A stretch of DNA of 64,000 nucleotides from Tunturiibacter empetritectus (GTDB lineage Bacteria; Acidobacteriota; Terriglobia; Terriglobales; Acidobacteriaceae): positions 971,206 to 1,035,205 of the forward strand of contig NZ_JACHDZ010000001.1 in assembly GCF_014201375.1 (NCBI RefSeq), written 5' to 3'. A program made the position numbers and the translations under genes. Under the pieces are notes generated by a model, which searched no databases, was not told the origin of the DNA, and saw only the letters and a program-made list of their open reading frames with translations. Positions 8,522 to 17,450 of the stretch are shown here, one piece after another. The first letter of the stretch is position 1; every line of letters begins with the position of its first letter.

Positions 8522-10267
8522 TCACGGTTTGGGGCGGAGGTTTTTGAGGAGGGCTTCGGCGGTGGGCTGGGTGTTGAGGATGTCGGCTGGGGTGAGCCAG
8601 GCGCGACGGAGCTGGGTGATGCCGTAACGCATCTGGTCGAGCTCTTCGGTGGCGTGGGCGTCGGTGTTGATTACGATCTTGCAGTTGTGTTTTTTGGCGA
8701 GGCGGAGGTGGAGGTCGTTGAGGTCGGCGCGGGCTGGGCTGGCGTTGTGTTCGACGGCTACGCCGTTTTGTGCGGCGGATTTTAAGATCGTGTCGATGTT
8801 GATGGCGTAGGCCTCGCGGCCGAGGACCTTGCGACCGGTGGGATGGCCGAGGATGCGGACGTGTGGGTTCTCGATGGCGCGGAGGACGCGTGCGGTCATC
8901 TCTTCTGTGGGTTGATTGAAGTGGGAGTGGACGCTGGCTACGACGATGTCCATCTGGGCGAGGGTGGAGTCGTCGAGGTCAAGGGCGCCGTCGCCGAGGA
9001 TGTCGACTTCGATGCCGGGGAGGATGCGGATCTTGCCTTCCATTTCGAGGTCGACTTCGCGGATGCGCTTGATGTGGGCGAGGGCGCGGGCGTCGTCGAG
9101 GCCGTTGGTCATGGCCAGGTTTTTGCTGTGGTCGGTGATGGCGATGTAGGCGAGGCCGCGGGCGAGGGCGGCTTCGGCCATCTGACGGATGGTGTCGCGG
9201 CCGTCGGTGGCTTCGGTGTGCATGTGGAGGTCGCCGCGGATGTCGGCCAGGGTGATGAGCTGTGGGAGGGTGTGGGTTGCGGCGGCTTCCAGCTCGCCGC
9301 CGTTCTCGCGGAGTTCAGGTGGGATGTAGTCGAGGTCGAGAGCGTTGTAGATCTCGGCTTCGCTGGCGGCGGCTACGATGACGTTGTCTTCGAGGCGCAG
9401 GAGTGCATATTCGCTGAGGGTGAGGCCGCGTTTGATAGCGCGCTGGCGCAGGGCTACGTTGTGCATCTTGCTGCCGGTGAAGTACTGGAGGGCGGCTCCG
9501 TAGCTGGCGCGGGGGAGGAGGCGGACGTCGACCTGAAGGTTGTTGCGGAGGGTGAAGGAGACTTTGTTTTGACCCTTGGCGATGAGCTTGTCGATGAGCG
9601 GGAGATTGGCGACGTGTTCGACGGCTGCGCTGACGACGTCGGGTTCGCACGCTGGGCCCGTGGCGAGGAGGTCGAGGTCGCCTACGGTCTCGCGGCCGCG
9701 GCGGAGGGAGCCGGCGGGGATGATCTCGTCGATGCCGGGGAAGGCTCGGATGAGGTTGATGAGGGTATCGGCGTGTTGCTGAGCCTTGTCGATGCGGAAG
9801 CGGCTGGAGTTTTTGCGGTGATCTTCGATGTCCTTGAGGAGCTTGGTGACGAACTTTTCGCCCATGCGGGGGAGCTTGGTGAGATGACCGGCTTTGGCGG
9901 CGGCTTCGAGGCCGTCGATGTCGCAGACCTGGCAGGCGGACCAGACGAGGGCTACTGTTTTGGGGCCCATGCCGGGGAGGCGAAGTAGTTCGAGCATGGT
10001 GGGTTTGTACTTTTGCAGGAGCTCTTCGCGGAGGGGCATGGTGCCGGTGGTGAGCAAGGCCTGGATGTTGGCGACCATGCCCTTGCCGATGCCGGCGATG
10101 GCTAGGAGTTGCTTGGGGTCTTCGGCGATGGTGGAGAGCTGTGTGGTCTGCTGCTCGACGGCTTCGGCGGCGCGGCGGTAGGAGCGGATGCGGAAGGGGT
10201 CGGCTGAGTCGATCTCGAGGAGGGAGGCGGTTTCATCGAGGAGGCGGGCGATCGAGATATTGTCCAT
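8522..10267 (-). CDS. polX: DNA polymerase/3'-5' exonuclease PolX
   Basis: A 581-residue family-X polymerase fused to a PHP domain. The N-terminal 8-kDa and helix-hairpin-helix parts (AIAGIGKGMVANIQ, LPGMGPKTVALVW) are followed by the nucleotidyltransferase motif GSLRRGRETVGDLDLLATG with two catalytic aspartates and a third in NLQVDVRLLP. The PHP exonuclease half starts near residue 345 with DLHMHTEATDGRD and continues with ITDHSKN, GIEVDIL, VASVHSHF, ILGHPTGR and INTDAHATEEL, so all metal-binding motifs are present. Its likely job is gap-filling in base-excision repair. Length matches bacterial PolX (about 570). It lies 123 bp downstream of the cold-shock gene on the same strand. Confidence 0.95.
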   Translation of the reverse strand: MDNISIARLLDETASLLEIDSADPFRIRSYRRAAEAVEQQTTQLSTIAEDPKQLLAIAGIGKGMVANIQALLTTGTMPLREELLQKYKPTMLELLRLPGMGPKTVALVWSACQVCDIDGLEAAAKAGHLTKLPRMGEKFVTKLLKDIEDHRKNSSRFRIDKAQQHADTLINLIRAFPGIDEIIPAGSLRRGRETVGDLDLLATGPACEPDVVSAAVEHVANLPLIDKLIAKGQNKVSFTLRNNLQVDVRLLPRASYGAALQYFTGSKMHNVALRQRAIKRGLTLSEYALLRLEDNVIVAAASEAEIYNALDLDYIPPELRENGGELEAAATHTLPQLITLADIRGDLHMHTEATDGRDTIRQMAEAALARGLAYIAITDHSKNLAMTNGLDDARALAHIKRIREVDLEMEGKIRILPGIEVDILGDGALDLDDSTLAQMDIVVASVHSHFNQPTEEMTARVLRAIENPHVRILGHPTGRKVLGREAYAINIDTILKSAAQNGVAVEHNASPARADLNDLHLRLAKKHNCKIVINTDAHATEELDQMRYGITQLRRAWLTPADILNTQPTAEALLKNLRPKP

Positions 10268-10390
10268 GGAAAGGCTTCAGAGGCGCGTACTGCCACTGAT
10301 GTCAGTATGCAACAGATTTGGGAGGAGCTTACAGGGATCGAGCAGGGCTGGTCGTACGAGCCACTGCACCGACCTGAGAGGAAGAGAACA

Positions 10391-10633
10391 CTACTGAGTC
10401 TGACTCGCTTGACTCTGACTCGCTTCTTTGAGACGAGCTACCTGATCGGCCTGAGGTCCCTTGGTGCCCTGGATGATGTCGAACTCAACCTCATCCCCTT
10501 CTTTGAGGCTCTTGTAGCCCTCGCGCTGGATGGAGCTGTAGTGGACGAAGACGTCGGCCCCGCCGTCGCGACCCAGGAAGCCGTAGCCTTTTGCGTTGTT
10601 AAACCATTTCACGGTGCCCTTGTATTGTGCCAC
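10391..10633 (-). CDS. Cold-shock protein, CspA family
   Basis: An 80-residue single OB-fold nucleic-acid-binding protein. RNP1 (KGYGFLGRD) and RNP2 (DVFVHYSSI) are present after the typical opening [10 protein letters not shown]. The C-terminal tail SQSQASQTQ is an extension rich in Ser and Gln. The start codon is GTG at 10633, with GGGAG 8 nt upstream. About 300 bp of non-coding DNA lies upstream, compatible with the long 5' leader usual for csp mRNAs, though I cannot identify a specific thermosensor fold. Acts as an RNA chaperone. Confidence 0.95.
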   Translation of the reverse strand: MAQYKGTVKWFNNAKGYGFLGRDGGADVFVHYSSIQREGYKSLKEGDEVEFDIIQGTKGPQADQVARLKEASQSQASQTQ

Positions 10634-10942
10634 TGGAGCGACTCCCTTTCTTTGGTTCTGTACCTATGGTGCGCCGCGAACTGAAAGCGTTTCAACGGTA
10701 GCGCCATCTGGAAGATGTGACGCAAAGAGGGGGGGAGGAGTTTTCCGGAGAGGTAATTGTCGTTGGGGTTTTTTGAGGGAGGCAGGCATGTCTGGTTACG
10801 AACTTGCACCCAAGTAATGGATAGGAGTGGAGGGTGAGTCCGTGTGCAAGGTTTTGATGGGACGAAAGGAATGTAAAGACTTAAAATAAACAAGCGTTAT
10901 GTCCGGTGGAGGCTTTACAGAACACTCGCTTGCGGGTGTTTG
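10634..10942. other. Intergenic region upstream of the cold-shock gene
   Basis: 309 bp with no supported gene. It must contain the cold-shock promoter and 5' leader (minus strand) and the end of the Nudix transcript region. I see no convincing -35/-10 pair, riboswitch or terminator. Confidence 0.4.
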
Positions 10943-11632
10943 TTAGATGCGGCCTGCGCGACGGGCTGAGTCGTAAAGCATGAGACCGATGAGGGTTTTG
11001 CCGTCGTGGATCTTGTTGGCGGTGATGAGGGCGAGGGCTTCGGAGAGGGGGAGGCGGAAGATTTCGATGTTTTCGTCAGGCTCGGGTGTGGCGGTCCCTT
11101 CGCGGAGGTCGCGGGCGAGGTAGATCTGCATCCACTCACCGAGGAAGCCGGGGCTGGCGAAGTATTTGATGAGGAGAGTCCAGCGTTTGGCGCGGTAGCC
11201 GGTCTCTTCGATCATCTCGCGCTTGGCGGCGGCGAGGGTGGCTTCGTTGGCGTCGACGCGGCCGGCGGGGAGTTCGATGAGGAACTGGCCGGCGGCGTGG
11301 CGGTACTGGCGGATAAGAATGATCTCAGGGTCTGCGGGGTTCTTTGACTCATCGACGGCGAGGATGACGACGGAGCCGTTGTGGCGGATGACGTCGCGGG
11401 TGTGGACGAAGCCGCTGGGCTCTTCGACCTTATCGGTAAAGACGGAGAAGACTCTGCCCTTATAGGTGAGTTTGGAGGAGATAAGTTTGGGTTTGGCGAA
11501 CCTGGATGTGGGGTTGATGCTGGATGTGCGCTTGATGCTGGACGCGGGTTTGATGGTGGTTGCGGCTGGTGGTTTCGCGGCTTGGGGGTGGGGAGCGCCG
11601 GGCTTGGTTATCTGCTTTCTTTTTGCAGCCAT
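10943..11632 (-). CDS. Nudix hydrolase, ADP-ribose pyrophosphatase-like
   Basis: A 229-residue protein whose Nudix box reads GRVDANEATLAAAKREMIEETGY, fitting GX5EX7REUXEEXGU. The core beginning KLISSKLTYKGRVFSVFTDKVEEPSG is characteristic of ADP-sugar diphosphatases (NudF-like), which hydrolyse ADP-ribose to AMP and ribose phosphate. The first ~45 residues are a basic, Lys/Pro/Ser-rich low-complexity tail, so the true start may lie further in. Probably cytosolic housecleaning enzyme; substrate preference is inferred. Confidence 0.88.
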   Translation of the reverse strand: MAAKRKQITKPGAPHPQAAKPPAATTIKPASSIKRTSSINPTSRFAKPKLISSKLTYKGRVFSVFTDKVEEPSGFVHTRDVIRHNGSVVILAVDESKNPADPEIILIRQYRHAAGQFLIELPAGRVDANEATLAAAKREMIEETGYRAKRWTLLIKYFASPGFLGEWMQIYLARDLREGTATPEPDENIEIFRLPLSEALALITANKIHDGKTLIGLMLYDSARRAGRI

Positions 11633-11765
11633 AAGGCTAAAGTATCATCCTGCATCTAGACTTGGGTGACGGGCATCCAACCGAATGCGCGGAAATTAGT
11701 TGTGAATTTGCGTGTTGCTGCAGTCTAACGAGGGTGCAGTGTACGAGCTTCGAGGATAGGTCTGC

Positions 11766-13403
11766 ATGAGCGTTGAGTGTTTTCCGATCACGGTGTTGCC
11801 GCATGTGTCGCAGATCTACCGCGACTATCTTGCGATGGCGGAGAGCGCCGGGGACTCTGCGATTCGGCGGTGGTATGGTGCGGAGCCGTTTGCGGGGAGG
11901 TGGATCGGAAGGGGCGAGCCGGGGAAGGATGCCGGAGCGTTGGCGGACTTGTTGGAGAAGCAGGCTGTTGAATTTGGTGCGGGGGACGCCGCGAAGGCGA
12001 ATATTGCGAAGTTGCGCGCGGGGGCGCGGGCGGTGGTGACGGGGCAGCAGGTGGTGCTGTTCGGTGGGCCGCTGTTGACGATTTTGAAGGCGGCTACGGC
12101 GGTGGCGCGGGCGAAGGAGGCTACCAGGGCCACTGGGATAGAACACGTGCCGGTGTTCTGGATGGCGACGGAGGACCATGATCTGGAAGAGGTGGATCAG
12201 GTTTCGCTGCTGACGAAGAGTTCGGTTGAGACGCTGCGTGCCGGGTTGAAGGTGTCGAGGGCGGTGCCGGTGGGTGGGGTGGTTCCGGGGCCTGAGCTGG
12301 AGGCGGTGCTGGAGCGGGCGAGTGAGCTGCTGGAGTTCGCTCCGGTGAGCGAGTGGCTGCGGGAGTGTTATGAGCCTGAGGGCGGGAGGCGGCCTTCGCT
12401 GGCGCTGGCCTTTGGGCGGTTGATGGCGAAGATCTTTGCGGAGCAGGGGCTGGTGGTGATGGATGCAGCCTCGCGGGGGGTTCATGCGCTGGGCGCGAGT
12501 ACGCTGCGGTATGCGATTGAACATGCGGCGGAGTTGCAGGGTGCTTTGATTGCTCGGGGTAAGGAGCTTGTTGCGCGTGGGTATCACGCGCAGGTTTTGG
12601 TGGCTGAGGGCGGGTCGATGCTGTTTCTGCTGGATGAGGCGACGGGAGAGCGGGTGGCTCTGCGACGCGGGGCGCCCATTGATGGGGATGCTCAGTGGAA
12701 GGCTGGCGGGCGGAGTTATTCGACGGCGGAGTTGATTGCGATTCTGGAGGCGACGCCGGAGAGGCTTAGCCCGAATGCTCTGCTGCGGCCGGTGTTTCAG
12801 GATACGGTGTTGCCGACGGCGGCGTATGTGGGTGGGCCGGCGGAGATCGCTTACTTTGCGCAGAGTGCGGTTTTGTATGAAGCGATATTGGGGCGGATTA
12901 CGCCGGTGCTGCCGCGGTTGAGCGCGACGCTGCTGGAGCCGGCGATTGCGACGGTGATGGATAAGGATGAGGTGCAGTTGCCGGATGCGATGACGACGGC
13001 GGAGGCGTTGGCGCAGAGGCTGGGTGCGCGGGCGATGCCGATTGAGGGGAAGCGCAAGCTTGCGGCTGTGGGGAATGCGGTGGAGACGGAGTTGAGCGCA
13101 CTGACGGAGTATCTTGCGGGGATGGATGAGTCGCTGGGGAGGTCGGCGGAGGTTTCGGGTTCGAAGATGCGGTACCAGATGAACAGGCTGCGGAGGATGG
13201 CGGCTTCGTTTGAGCTGCAGAAGGAGGCGAGTCTGCGGAAGCATGCGGAGGCGATTGTGCTGAATGTGTTTCCGGGGGGGCATCCGCAGGAGCGCGTGGT
13301 GGCTGGGGTGTGGTTTATGGCGCGGTATGGGGATGGGTTGGTGGAGAAGCTGGTGGGAGTGGCGGGGAATCAGTGTCCGGGGCATGTGGTGGTGCGGCTG
13401 TAG
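11766..13403 (+). CDS. bshC: Bacillithiol biosynthesis cysteine-adding enzyme BshC
   Basis: A 545-residue protein matching BshC in length and landmarks: the opening CFPITVLPHVSQIYRDYL, then VTGQQVVLFGGPLLTILKAATAVARAKEA, VPVFWMATEDHDLEEVDQ and the long C-terminal coiled-coil dimerisation region (residues about 400-510). BshC adds cysteine to glucosaminyl-malate, the last step of bacillithiol synthesis. bshA and bshB are not in the window. Bacillithiol use is known in Acidobacteriota as well as Firmicutes. GAGG (11752-11755) precedes the ATG. The gene is followed by a terminator-like hairpin. Confidence 0.93.
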   Translation: MSVECFPITVLPHVSQIYRDYLAMAESAGDSAIRRWYGAEPFAGRWIGRGEPGKDAGALADLLEKQAVEFGAGDAAKANIAKLRAGARAVVTGQQVVLFGGPLLTILKAATAVARAKEATRATGIEHVPVFWMATEDHDLEEVDQVSLLTKSSVETLRAGLKVSRAVPVGGVVPGPELEAVLERASELLEFAPVSEWLRECYEPEGGRRPSLALAFGRLMAKIFAEQGLVVMDAASRGVHALGASTLRYAIEHAAELQGALIARGKELVARGYHAQVLVAEGGSMLFLLDEATGERVALRRGAPIDGDAQWKAGGRSYSTAELIAILEATPERLSPNALLRPVFQDTVLPTAAYVGGPAEIAYFAQSAVLYEAILGRITPVLPRLSATLLEPAIATVMDKDEVQLPDAMTTAEALAQRLGARAMPIEGKRKLAAVGNAVETELSALTEYLAGMDESLGRSAEVSGSKMRYQMNRLRRMAASFELQKEASLRKHAEAIVLNVFPGGHPQERVVAGVWFMARYGDGLVEKLVGVAGNQCPGHVVVRL

Positions 13404-13456
13404 CTTTGATGGATTTTTCTGAAGCGTACTCGCTGGACTGCAGGAAGGCATGCTCC

Positions 13457-13480
13457 AGGGGCTAAAGCCCCTTCTTTTAT
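13457..13480 (+). terminator. Hairpin terminator after bshC
   Basis: A perfect hairpin AGGGGCT-AA-AGCCCCT (13457-13472) followed by TCTTTTAT. It lies about 50 nt after the bshC stop. The very short loop and the GGCTAAAGCC core suggest it may also be one half of a dispersed palindromic repeat, since a second hairpin follows. Confidence 0.55.
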
Positions 13481-13493
13481 CGCTGGACGGAGA

Positions 13494-13513
13494 CCCAAGG
13501 CTGAAGCCTTGGG
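13494..13513. repeat. Second palindrome in the bshC downstream region
   Basis: CCCAAGGCT-GA-AGCCTTGGG forms a perfect 9-bp stem and is followed by GTACCTAG. Its organisation (NGGCT-2nt-AGCCN) is the same as in the preceding hairpin, giving a two-hairpin unit like a bacterial REP pair. Confidence 0.55.
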
Positions 13514-13587
13514 GTACCTAGATGCAAAGGCAAACCTGGGGCTCCTGGATGCGTTGCCGGTTCTAGAATGGTGGGTGAGGTGTTGCG

Positions 13588-13896
13588 ATGGGTTTGAGTG
13601 ATCAGGCGTTTGAGGTGATGTGTCCGGATTGTGGGGCGATGTTGAAGGTGGACCCGGTGACGCGGTCTGTGATTGCGCATAAGTCGGCTCCGAAGAAGAA
13701 GATGTTCGAGGACTTTGGCGAGGCGGCGAAGGCGCTGCGTGAGGCGGATGCGCGGAGGGACTCGATCTTTCAGCAGAGCGTGGATGCGCAGAAGAACAAG
13801 GATGATGTGATGGCGAAGAAGTTTGCCGAGGCAGTGAAGAAGGCGAAGGAGACTCCGCTAACGGATCGGCCGCTGCGGGATTTCGATCTGGATTAG
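13588..13896 (+). CDS. Small protein with an N-terminal CPDCG knuckle
   Basis: A 102-residue protein I do not recognise by name. The N-terminus has one CxxC knuckle (VMCPDCGAMLKVDP), as in zinc-ribbon proteins, but the second CxxC of a ribbon is missing, so zinc binding would need a partner or dimer. Residues 35-90 are highly charged and helical, with many Lys, Glu and Ala (KKKMFEDFGEAAKALREADAR), probably a coiled coil. GAGG lies 7 nt before the ATG. It sits 15 bp upstream of the YjbR gene, so the two are probably co-transcribed. Function unknown. Confidence 0.7.
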   Translation: MGLSDQAFEVMCPDCGAMLKVDPVTRSVIAHKSAPKKKMFEDFGEAAKALREADARRDSIFQQSVDAQKNKDDVMAKKFAEAVKKAKETPLTDRPLRDFDLD

Positions 13897-13911
13897 CGTC
13901 GAAGGGTTTCT

Positions 13912-14274
13912 ATGCATGCGGATCTGCAGGAAGACGAGCGGCTGACACGCTTCACCAAGGTTTGCCTTGGGTTTCCAAAGACAGAGCGCCAGATGATGGG
14001 TTTGCATGCGAGCTTCAGGGTAAAGAAGAAGACGTTTGCATACTTCGTGAACGATCATCATGGCGACGGTATTGTTGGAGTGCTGTGCAAGGTACTCCCG
14101 GGGGATAACGCGGCGCTGATCAAAGCCGATCCGGCGAGATTTTATATGCCTGCGTACGTGGGACCGCGGGGATGGGTGGGACTTCGACTTGATGTTGGCA
14201 GGGTGAACTGGAAGGAGGTCGAGGAGCTTGCGCGAGGAAGTTTTCAGTTGGTTACTGGCAAGGGCGTGGATTGA
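13912..14274 (+). CDS. MmcQ/YjbR-family protein
   Basis: A 120-residue protein of the MmcQ/YjbR (CyaY-fold) family. The typical opening CLGFPKTERQMMGLHASFRVKKKTFAYFV, the middle VLCKVLPGDNAALIKADPARFYMPAYVGPRGWVGLRLD and the end VNWKEVEELARGSFQLV are all recognisable. Members are described as putative DNA-binding proteins with a double-wing motif; the biological role is not established. AAGGG lies upstream of the ATG, and the gene follows the small CPDCG protein by 15 bp. Confidence 0.85.
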   Translation: MHADLQEDERLTRFTKVCLGFPKTERQMMGLHASFRVKKKTFAYFVNDHHGDGIVGVLCKVLPGDNAALIKADPARFYMPAYVGPRGWVGLRLDVGRVNWKEVEELARGSFQLVTGKGVD

Positions 14275-14330
14275 GCTGCGTTGTTTCGCTCACGGGACGA
14301 TGCGCTTAAACTAGTTCAGAGAGGTCGTTC

Positions 14331-15554
14331 ATGAGATGCCAGACTGCATTCGCGTTCGCATGCACGAGCCTGGCAATTCATGTGCCGCTTGCCTTTGCGC
14401 AACCTACTGCTCCTCAGATCTCGCAGGTTCCCTCCTTGAGTGCTCACTCGACTTTGGTTGTCGTGCCCGCTCTGGTTCGCAGTAAGTCTGGAAGTCTTAT
14501 CTACACGCTTACGGCGGATGACTTCTTACTTACGGACGACGGCGTTCCTCAGCAGCTGACGCTGGAGCAGGAAACGGGTGGTGAACCTCTGGCTCTGGTT
14601 GTGGTGATCGAGGTTGGTGGGGCGGGCGCTCGCGAGTTCAATAAGTACAGCTCGATTGCTCCTCCGCTGGGGCCGATGCTGGAGTCGATTGTTGGCAACG
14701 TGCCGCACAAGGTGGCTGTGGTTACGTTTGATAGCGCGCCGACTTTGCTTGAGGGCTTTACCTCCGACACGGCTGCTGCTGCGGATGCGATTCAGACGCT
14801 GATGCCGGGCTGTACTCGGCAGCATCATCTGATGAACTGCGCCTCGCCACTTGCGATTCACGACGTTGGCCTGGGGGATAACGGAGCTGCGATTCTTGAT
14901 GCACTTGGCTTCTCCGTCGATCTGCTTCGCAATCAGCCGCGTCAGTATCGGCGTGCGATTCTGCTGATCAGCGAGACGCTTGATCGAGGCAGCCACTTGA
15001 AGATGGAAGAGGCGTTGCGCGCTGTCAGCGATACGAATACGACGATCTACAGCATTGGCTTTTCGACGGGAAAGTCCGAGGCTGCTCACTATGCGGCGCG
15101 GGAGCTGCCGACGCAGCCTGGTGCGTTGGGGATGGAGAATCATCATCCGAACCCGCAGAATGGGTGCATGGGGAAAGATCCTGATCCCGACCCAGATGCT
15201 ACTCATAACAAGGCTATTCAGGCTTATGACTGCCTGACGCAACTTGCGCCGCCGCTGGCGCTTGCGAAGATGGCGGCGATTGAAGCGACGGATAGTCTGA
15301 AGCGCAATGTTCCGGAGACGGTTGCACAGCTTACCGGTGGGGAGTACTTCAAGCTCACCGACATGAAGAGTCTGGAACGCAGTCTGGCTGCGATTTCAAA
15401 CCATATACCGAATCGGTATGTGCTTAGCTTTCAACCGCAGACTCCTTTGCCCGGTCTCCACGTCATCAGCCTGCGTCTGCAGAGCTACTCAAAGCTGAAG
15501 GTGACGGCCAGGAGCAGCTATTGGGCAGATGTCGAAACCGCTCCTGCCGATTAG
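14331..15554 (+). CDS. Secreted VWFA-related acidobacterial protein, degenerate MIDAS
   Basis: A 407-residue exported protein (signal peptide to about residue 24, LAFAQ|PT) with the VWFA-related domain common in Acidobacteriota (TIGR03436-like): STLVVVPALVRSKSGSLIYTLTADDFLLTDDGVPQQLTLEQE, then the von Willebrand A-like fold, ending NRYVLSFQPQ. The metal-ion site usually written DxSxS is replaced by EVGGAG in VVVIEVGGAGAREF, so metal-dependent adhesion is doubtful. GAGAGG precedes the ATG. Function unknown; family members are surface or periplasmic and probably bind proteins. Confidence 0.83.
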   Translation: MRCQTAFAFACTSLAIHVPLAFAQPTAPQISQVPSLSAHSTLVVVPALVRSKSGSLIYTLTADDFLLTDDGVPQQLTLEQETGGEPLALVVVIEVGGAGAREFNKYSSIAPPLGPMLESIVGNVPHKVAVVTFDSAPTLLEGFTSDTAAAADAIQTLMPGCTRQHHLMNCASPLAIHDVGLGDNGAAILDALGFSVDLLRNQPRQYRRAILLISETLDRGSHLKMEEALRAVSDTNTTIYSIGFSTGKSEAAHYAARELPTQPGALGMENHHPNPQNGCMGKDPDPDPDATHNKAIQAYDCLTQLAPPLALAKMAAIEATDSLKRNVPETVAQLTGGEYFKLTDMKSLERSLAAISNHIPNRYVLSFQPQTPLPGLHVISLRLQSYSKLKVTARSSYWADVETAPAD

Positions 15555-15586
15555 GAAGCGCGTGGGAGAGACGGTAGACTGAAGAA

Positions 15587-17413
15587 ATGCCACCAATCTT
15601 AAATGCGCAGGGTTTGACTAAGGCCTTTGGCGCGACGCCGTTGTTTCGTGAGATCAGTTTTACTGTTTCGGATGGAGATCGCATTGGGCTGATTGGGCCT
15701 AATGGTGCGGGGAAGTCAACGCTGCTGAAGGTGCTGGCGGGCGATGAAGACGCCGATGCCGGCGATGTTGCGGTGCGGAAGCGGGCGCTGGTTGGGTACG
15801 TGGCGCAGGAGTCGGTGTTTGCGCCTGGGGTGACGGTGCGTGAGGTGCTGGAGGCTGCGCTGGTGCGGGCGAAGGTGTCCGAGGGCGAGCATGAGGGTCG
15901 GCTGCGGGAGACTTCGGGGCGGACGGGTTTTCCGGATTTGAGTGCGGAGGCGGCGCGGCTGAGCGGTGGGTGGCGGAAGCGGCTGGCGATTGCGGAGGCG
16001 GTGGTGACGCATCCGGATGTGCTGCTGCTGGATGAGCCGACGAACCATCTGGATTTGGCCGGGATTGCGTGGCTGGAGGAGCTGCTGAATGAGGGTAGTT
16101 TTGCTTGTGTGCTTATCAGCCATGATCGTTATTTTCTTGAGAATGTGGCGACAGAGATAGTGGAGTTGAACCGCGTGTATGCCGAAGGGCTGCTGCGGGT
16201 GAAGGGGACGTACTCGAAGTTTATCGAGGGCAAGCAGGCGTATATGGAGGCGCAGAACAAGCTGCAGGATGCGCTGAAGAATCGCGTGAAGATTGAGGTG
16301 GACTGGCTGCGGCGTGGACCGAAGGCGAGGAGTACGAAGGCGAAGGCGCGGATTGATAATGCGCAGGATTTGATTGGGCAGCTGAAGGAGGTCAACTCGC
16401 GCGTGCAGACGTCGAGCGCGGGAATTGATTTTTCGGCGACGGATCGGCAGACGAAGAGGCTGGTGGAGCTGGAGGATGTCTCGGTTGTGCTGGGGGACCG
16501 GAAGATTGTGGAGGGGTTGAATTTTCTGGTGACCTCGGGGATGCGCGTGGGGTTGGTGGGGCCGAATGGGAGTGGGAAGACTACTCTGCTGCGGCTGTTG
16601 ACTGGCGAGTTGGAGCCTTCGCAGGGGACGATCAAGAAGGCGGCTTCGCTGAAGATTGTTTACTTCAGCCAGATGCGTGAACTGGAGGAGGGTGTGACGC
16701 TGCGGCGGGCGCTGGCTCCGGACTCGGACTCGGTGGTTTATCAGGGTCGCGTGGTGCATGTGGCGAGTTACGCTACGAAGTTTTTGTTTACCAGCGAACA
16801 ACTCAATCAGCCTGTCGAGAGGCTGAGTGGAGGCGAGCGGGCGCGGGTGCTGATTGCGAAGTTGATGCTGGAGCCTGCGGATCTGCTGCTGCTCGACGAG
16901 CCGACGAACGATCTGGATATCGCGACGCTGGAGATTCTGGAGGAGAGTCTGCTCGAGTACACCGGCGCGTTGGTATTAGTGACCCATGATCGTTACATGT
17001 TGGATCGGGTGTCGACGATTGTGCTGGGACTGGATGGGCGAGGTGGGTCGGAGATGTTTGCGGACTACTCGCAGTGGGAGCAGTGGCGGGGGGTGAAGGT
17101 GGAGGAGGCGATTGCCCCGGGGGCTGCGGGGGTTGCAGTTTCGCCTGCTACAGCGATTGCTTCGAATGGAGCTTCGAATTCGTTTGGGAAGAAGAAGCTT
17201 TCGTATCTTGAGGCTCGGGAGTATGCGGGGATTGAGGGTGCGGTGGAGGAGGCGGAGGATCGGTTGCAGAAGGCTCGGGAGATGATTGAGGACCCGGCGG
17301 TGGCGGTGGATGCGGTGAAGCTGACGGCGGCACTGGCAGAGATGGAGGCGGCGCAGGAGGCTGCGGATGGGCTGTATGCGAGGTGGGCGGAGTTGACGGA
17401 GAAGGTTGGGTAG
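15587..17413 (+). CDS. uup: ABC-F family ATPase, Uup type
   Basis: A 608-residue soluble protein with two ABC cassettes and no membrane segments. Walker A motifs are GPNGAGKST and GPNGSGKTT; signatures are RLSGGWRKRLAIA and RLSGGERARVLIA; Walker B motifs are LLLDEPTNHLD and LLLDEPTNDLD. The C-terminus (about 540-608, KKLSYLEAREYAGIEGAV onward) is the alpha-helical DNA-binding/coiled-coil extension of Uup. Uup proteins act on ribosomes and affect precise excision of transposons. It is 32 bp downstream of the VWFA gene but unlikely to be functionally linked. Confidence 0.92.
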   Translation: MPPILNAQGLTKAFGATPLFREISFTVSDGDRIGLIGPNGAGKSTLLKVLAGDEDADAGDVAVRKRALVGYVAQESVFAPGVTVREVLEAALVRAKVSEGEHEGRLRETSGRTGFPDLSAEAARLSGGWRKRLAIAEAVVTHPDVLLLDEPTNHLDLAGIAWLEELLNEGSFACVLISHDRYFLENVATEIVELNRVYAEGLLRVKGTYSKFIEGKQAYMEAQNKLQDALKNRVKIEVDWLRRGPKARSTKAKARIDNAQDLIGQLKEVNSRVQTSSAGIDFSATDRQTKRLVELEDVSVVLGDRKIVEGLNFLVTSGMRVGLVGPNGSGKTTLLRLLTGELEPSQGTIKKAASLKIVYFSQMRELEEGVTLRRALAPDSDSVVYQGRVVHVASYATKFLFTSEQLNQPVERLSGGERARVLIAKLMLEPADLLLLDEPTNDLDIATLEILEESLLEYTGALVLVTHDRYMLDRVSTIVLGLDGRGGSEMFADYSQWEQWRGVKVEEAIAPGAAGVAVSPATAIASNGASNSFGKKKLSYLEAREYAGIEGAVEEAEDRLQKAREMIEDPAVAVDAVKLTAALAEMEAAQEAADGLYARWAELTEKVG

Positions 17414-17450
17414 GAGTTTTCGCCATTGCGGATAGGCGTGGTGGGCGAAA

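Noticed and set aside
8843..9988. A 381-codon plus-strand open frame opposite polX
   Set aside because: Gly/Ala/Val/Asp/Glu-rich shadow; polX motifs on the other strand are complete.
11637..13451. A 604-codon minus-strand open frame opposite bshC
   Set aside because: It is Arg/His/Pro-rich with no recognisable domain and is fully explained as antisense to bshC.
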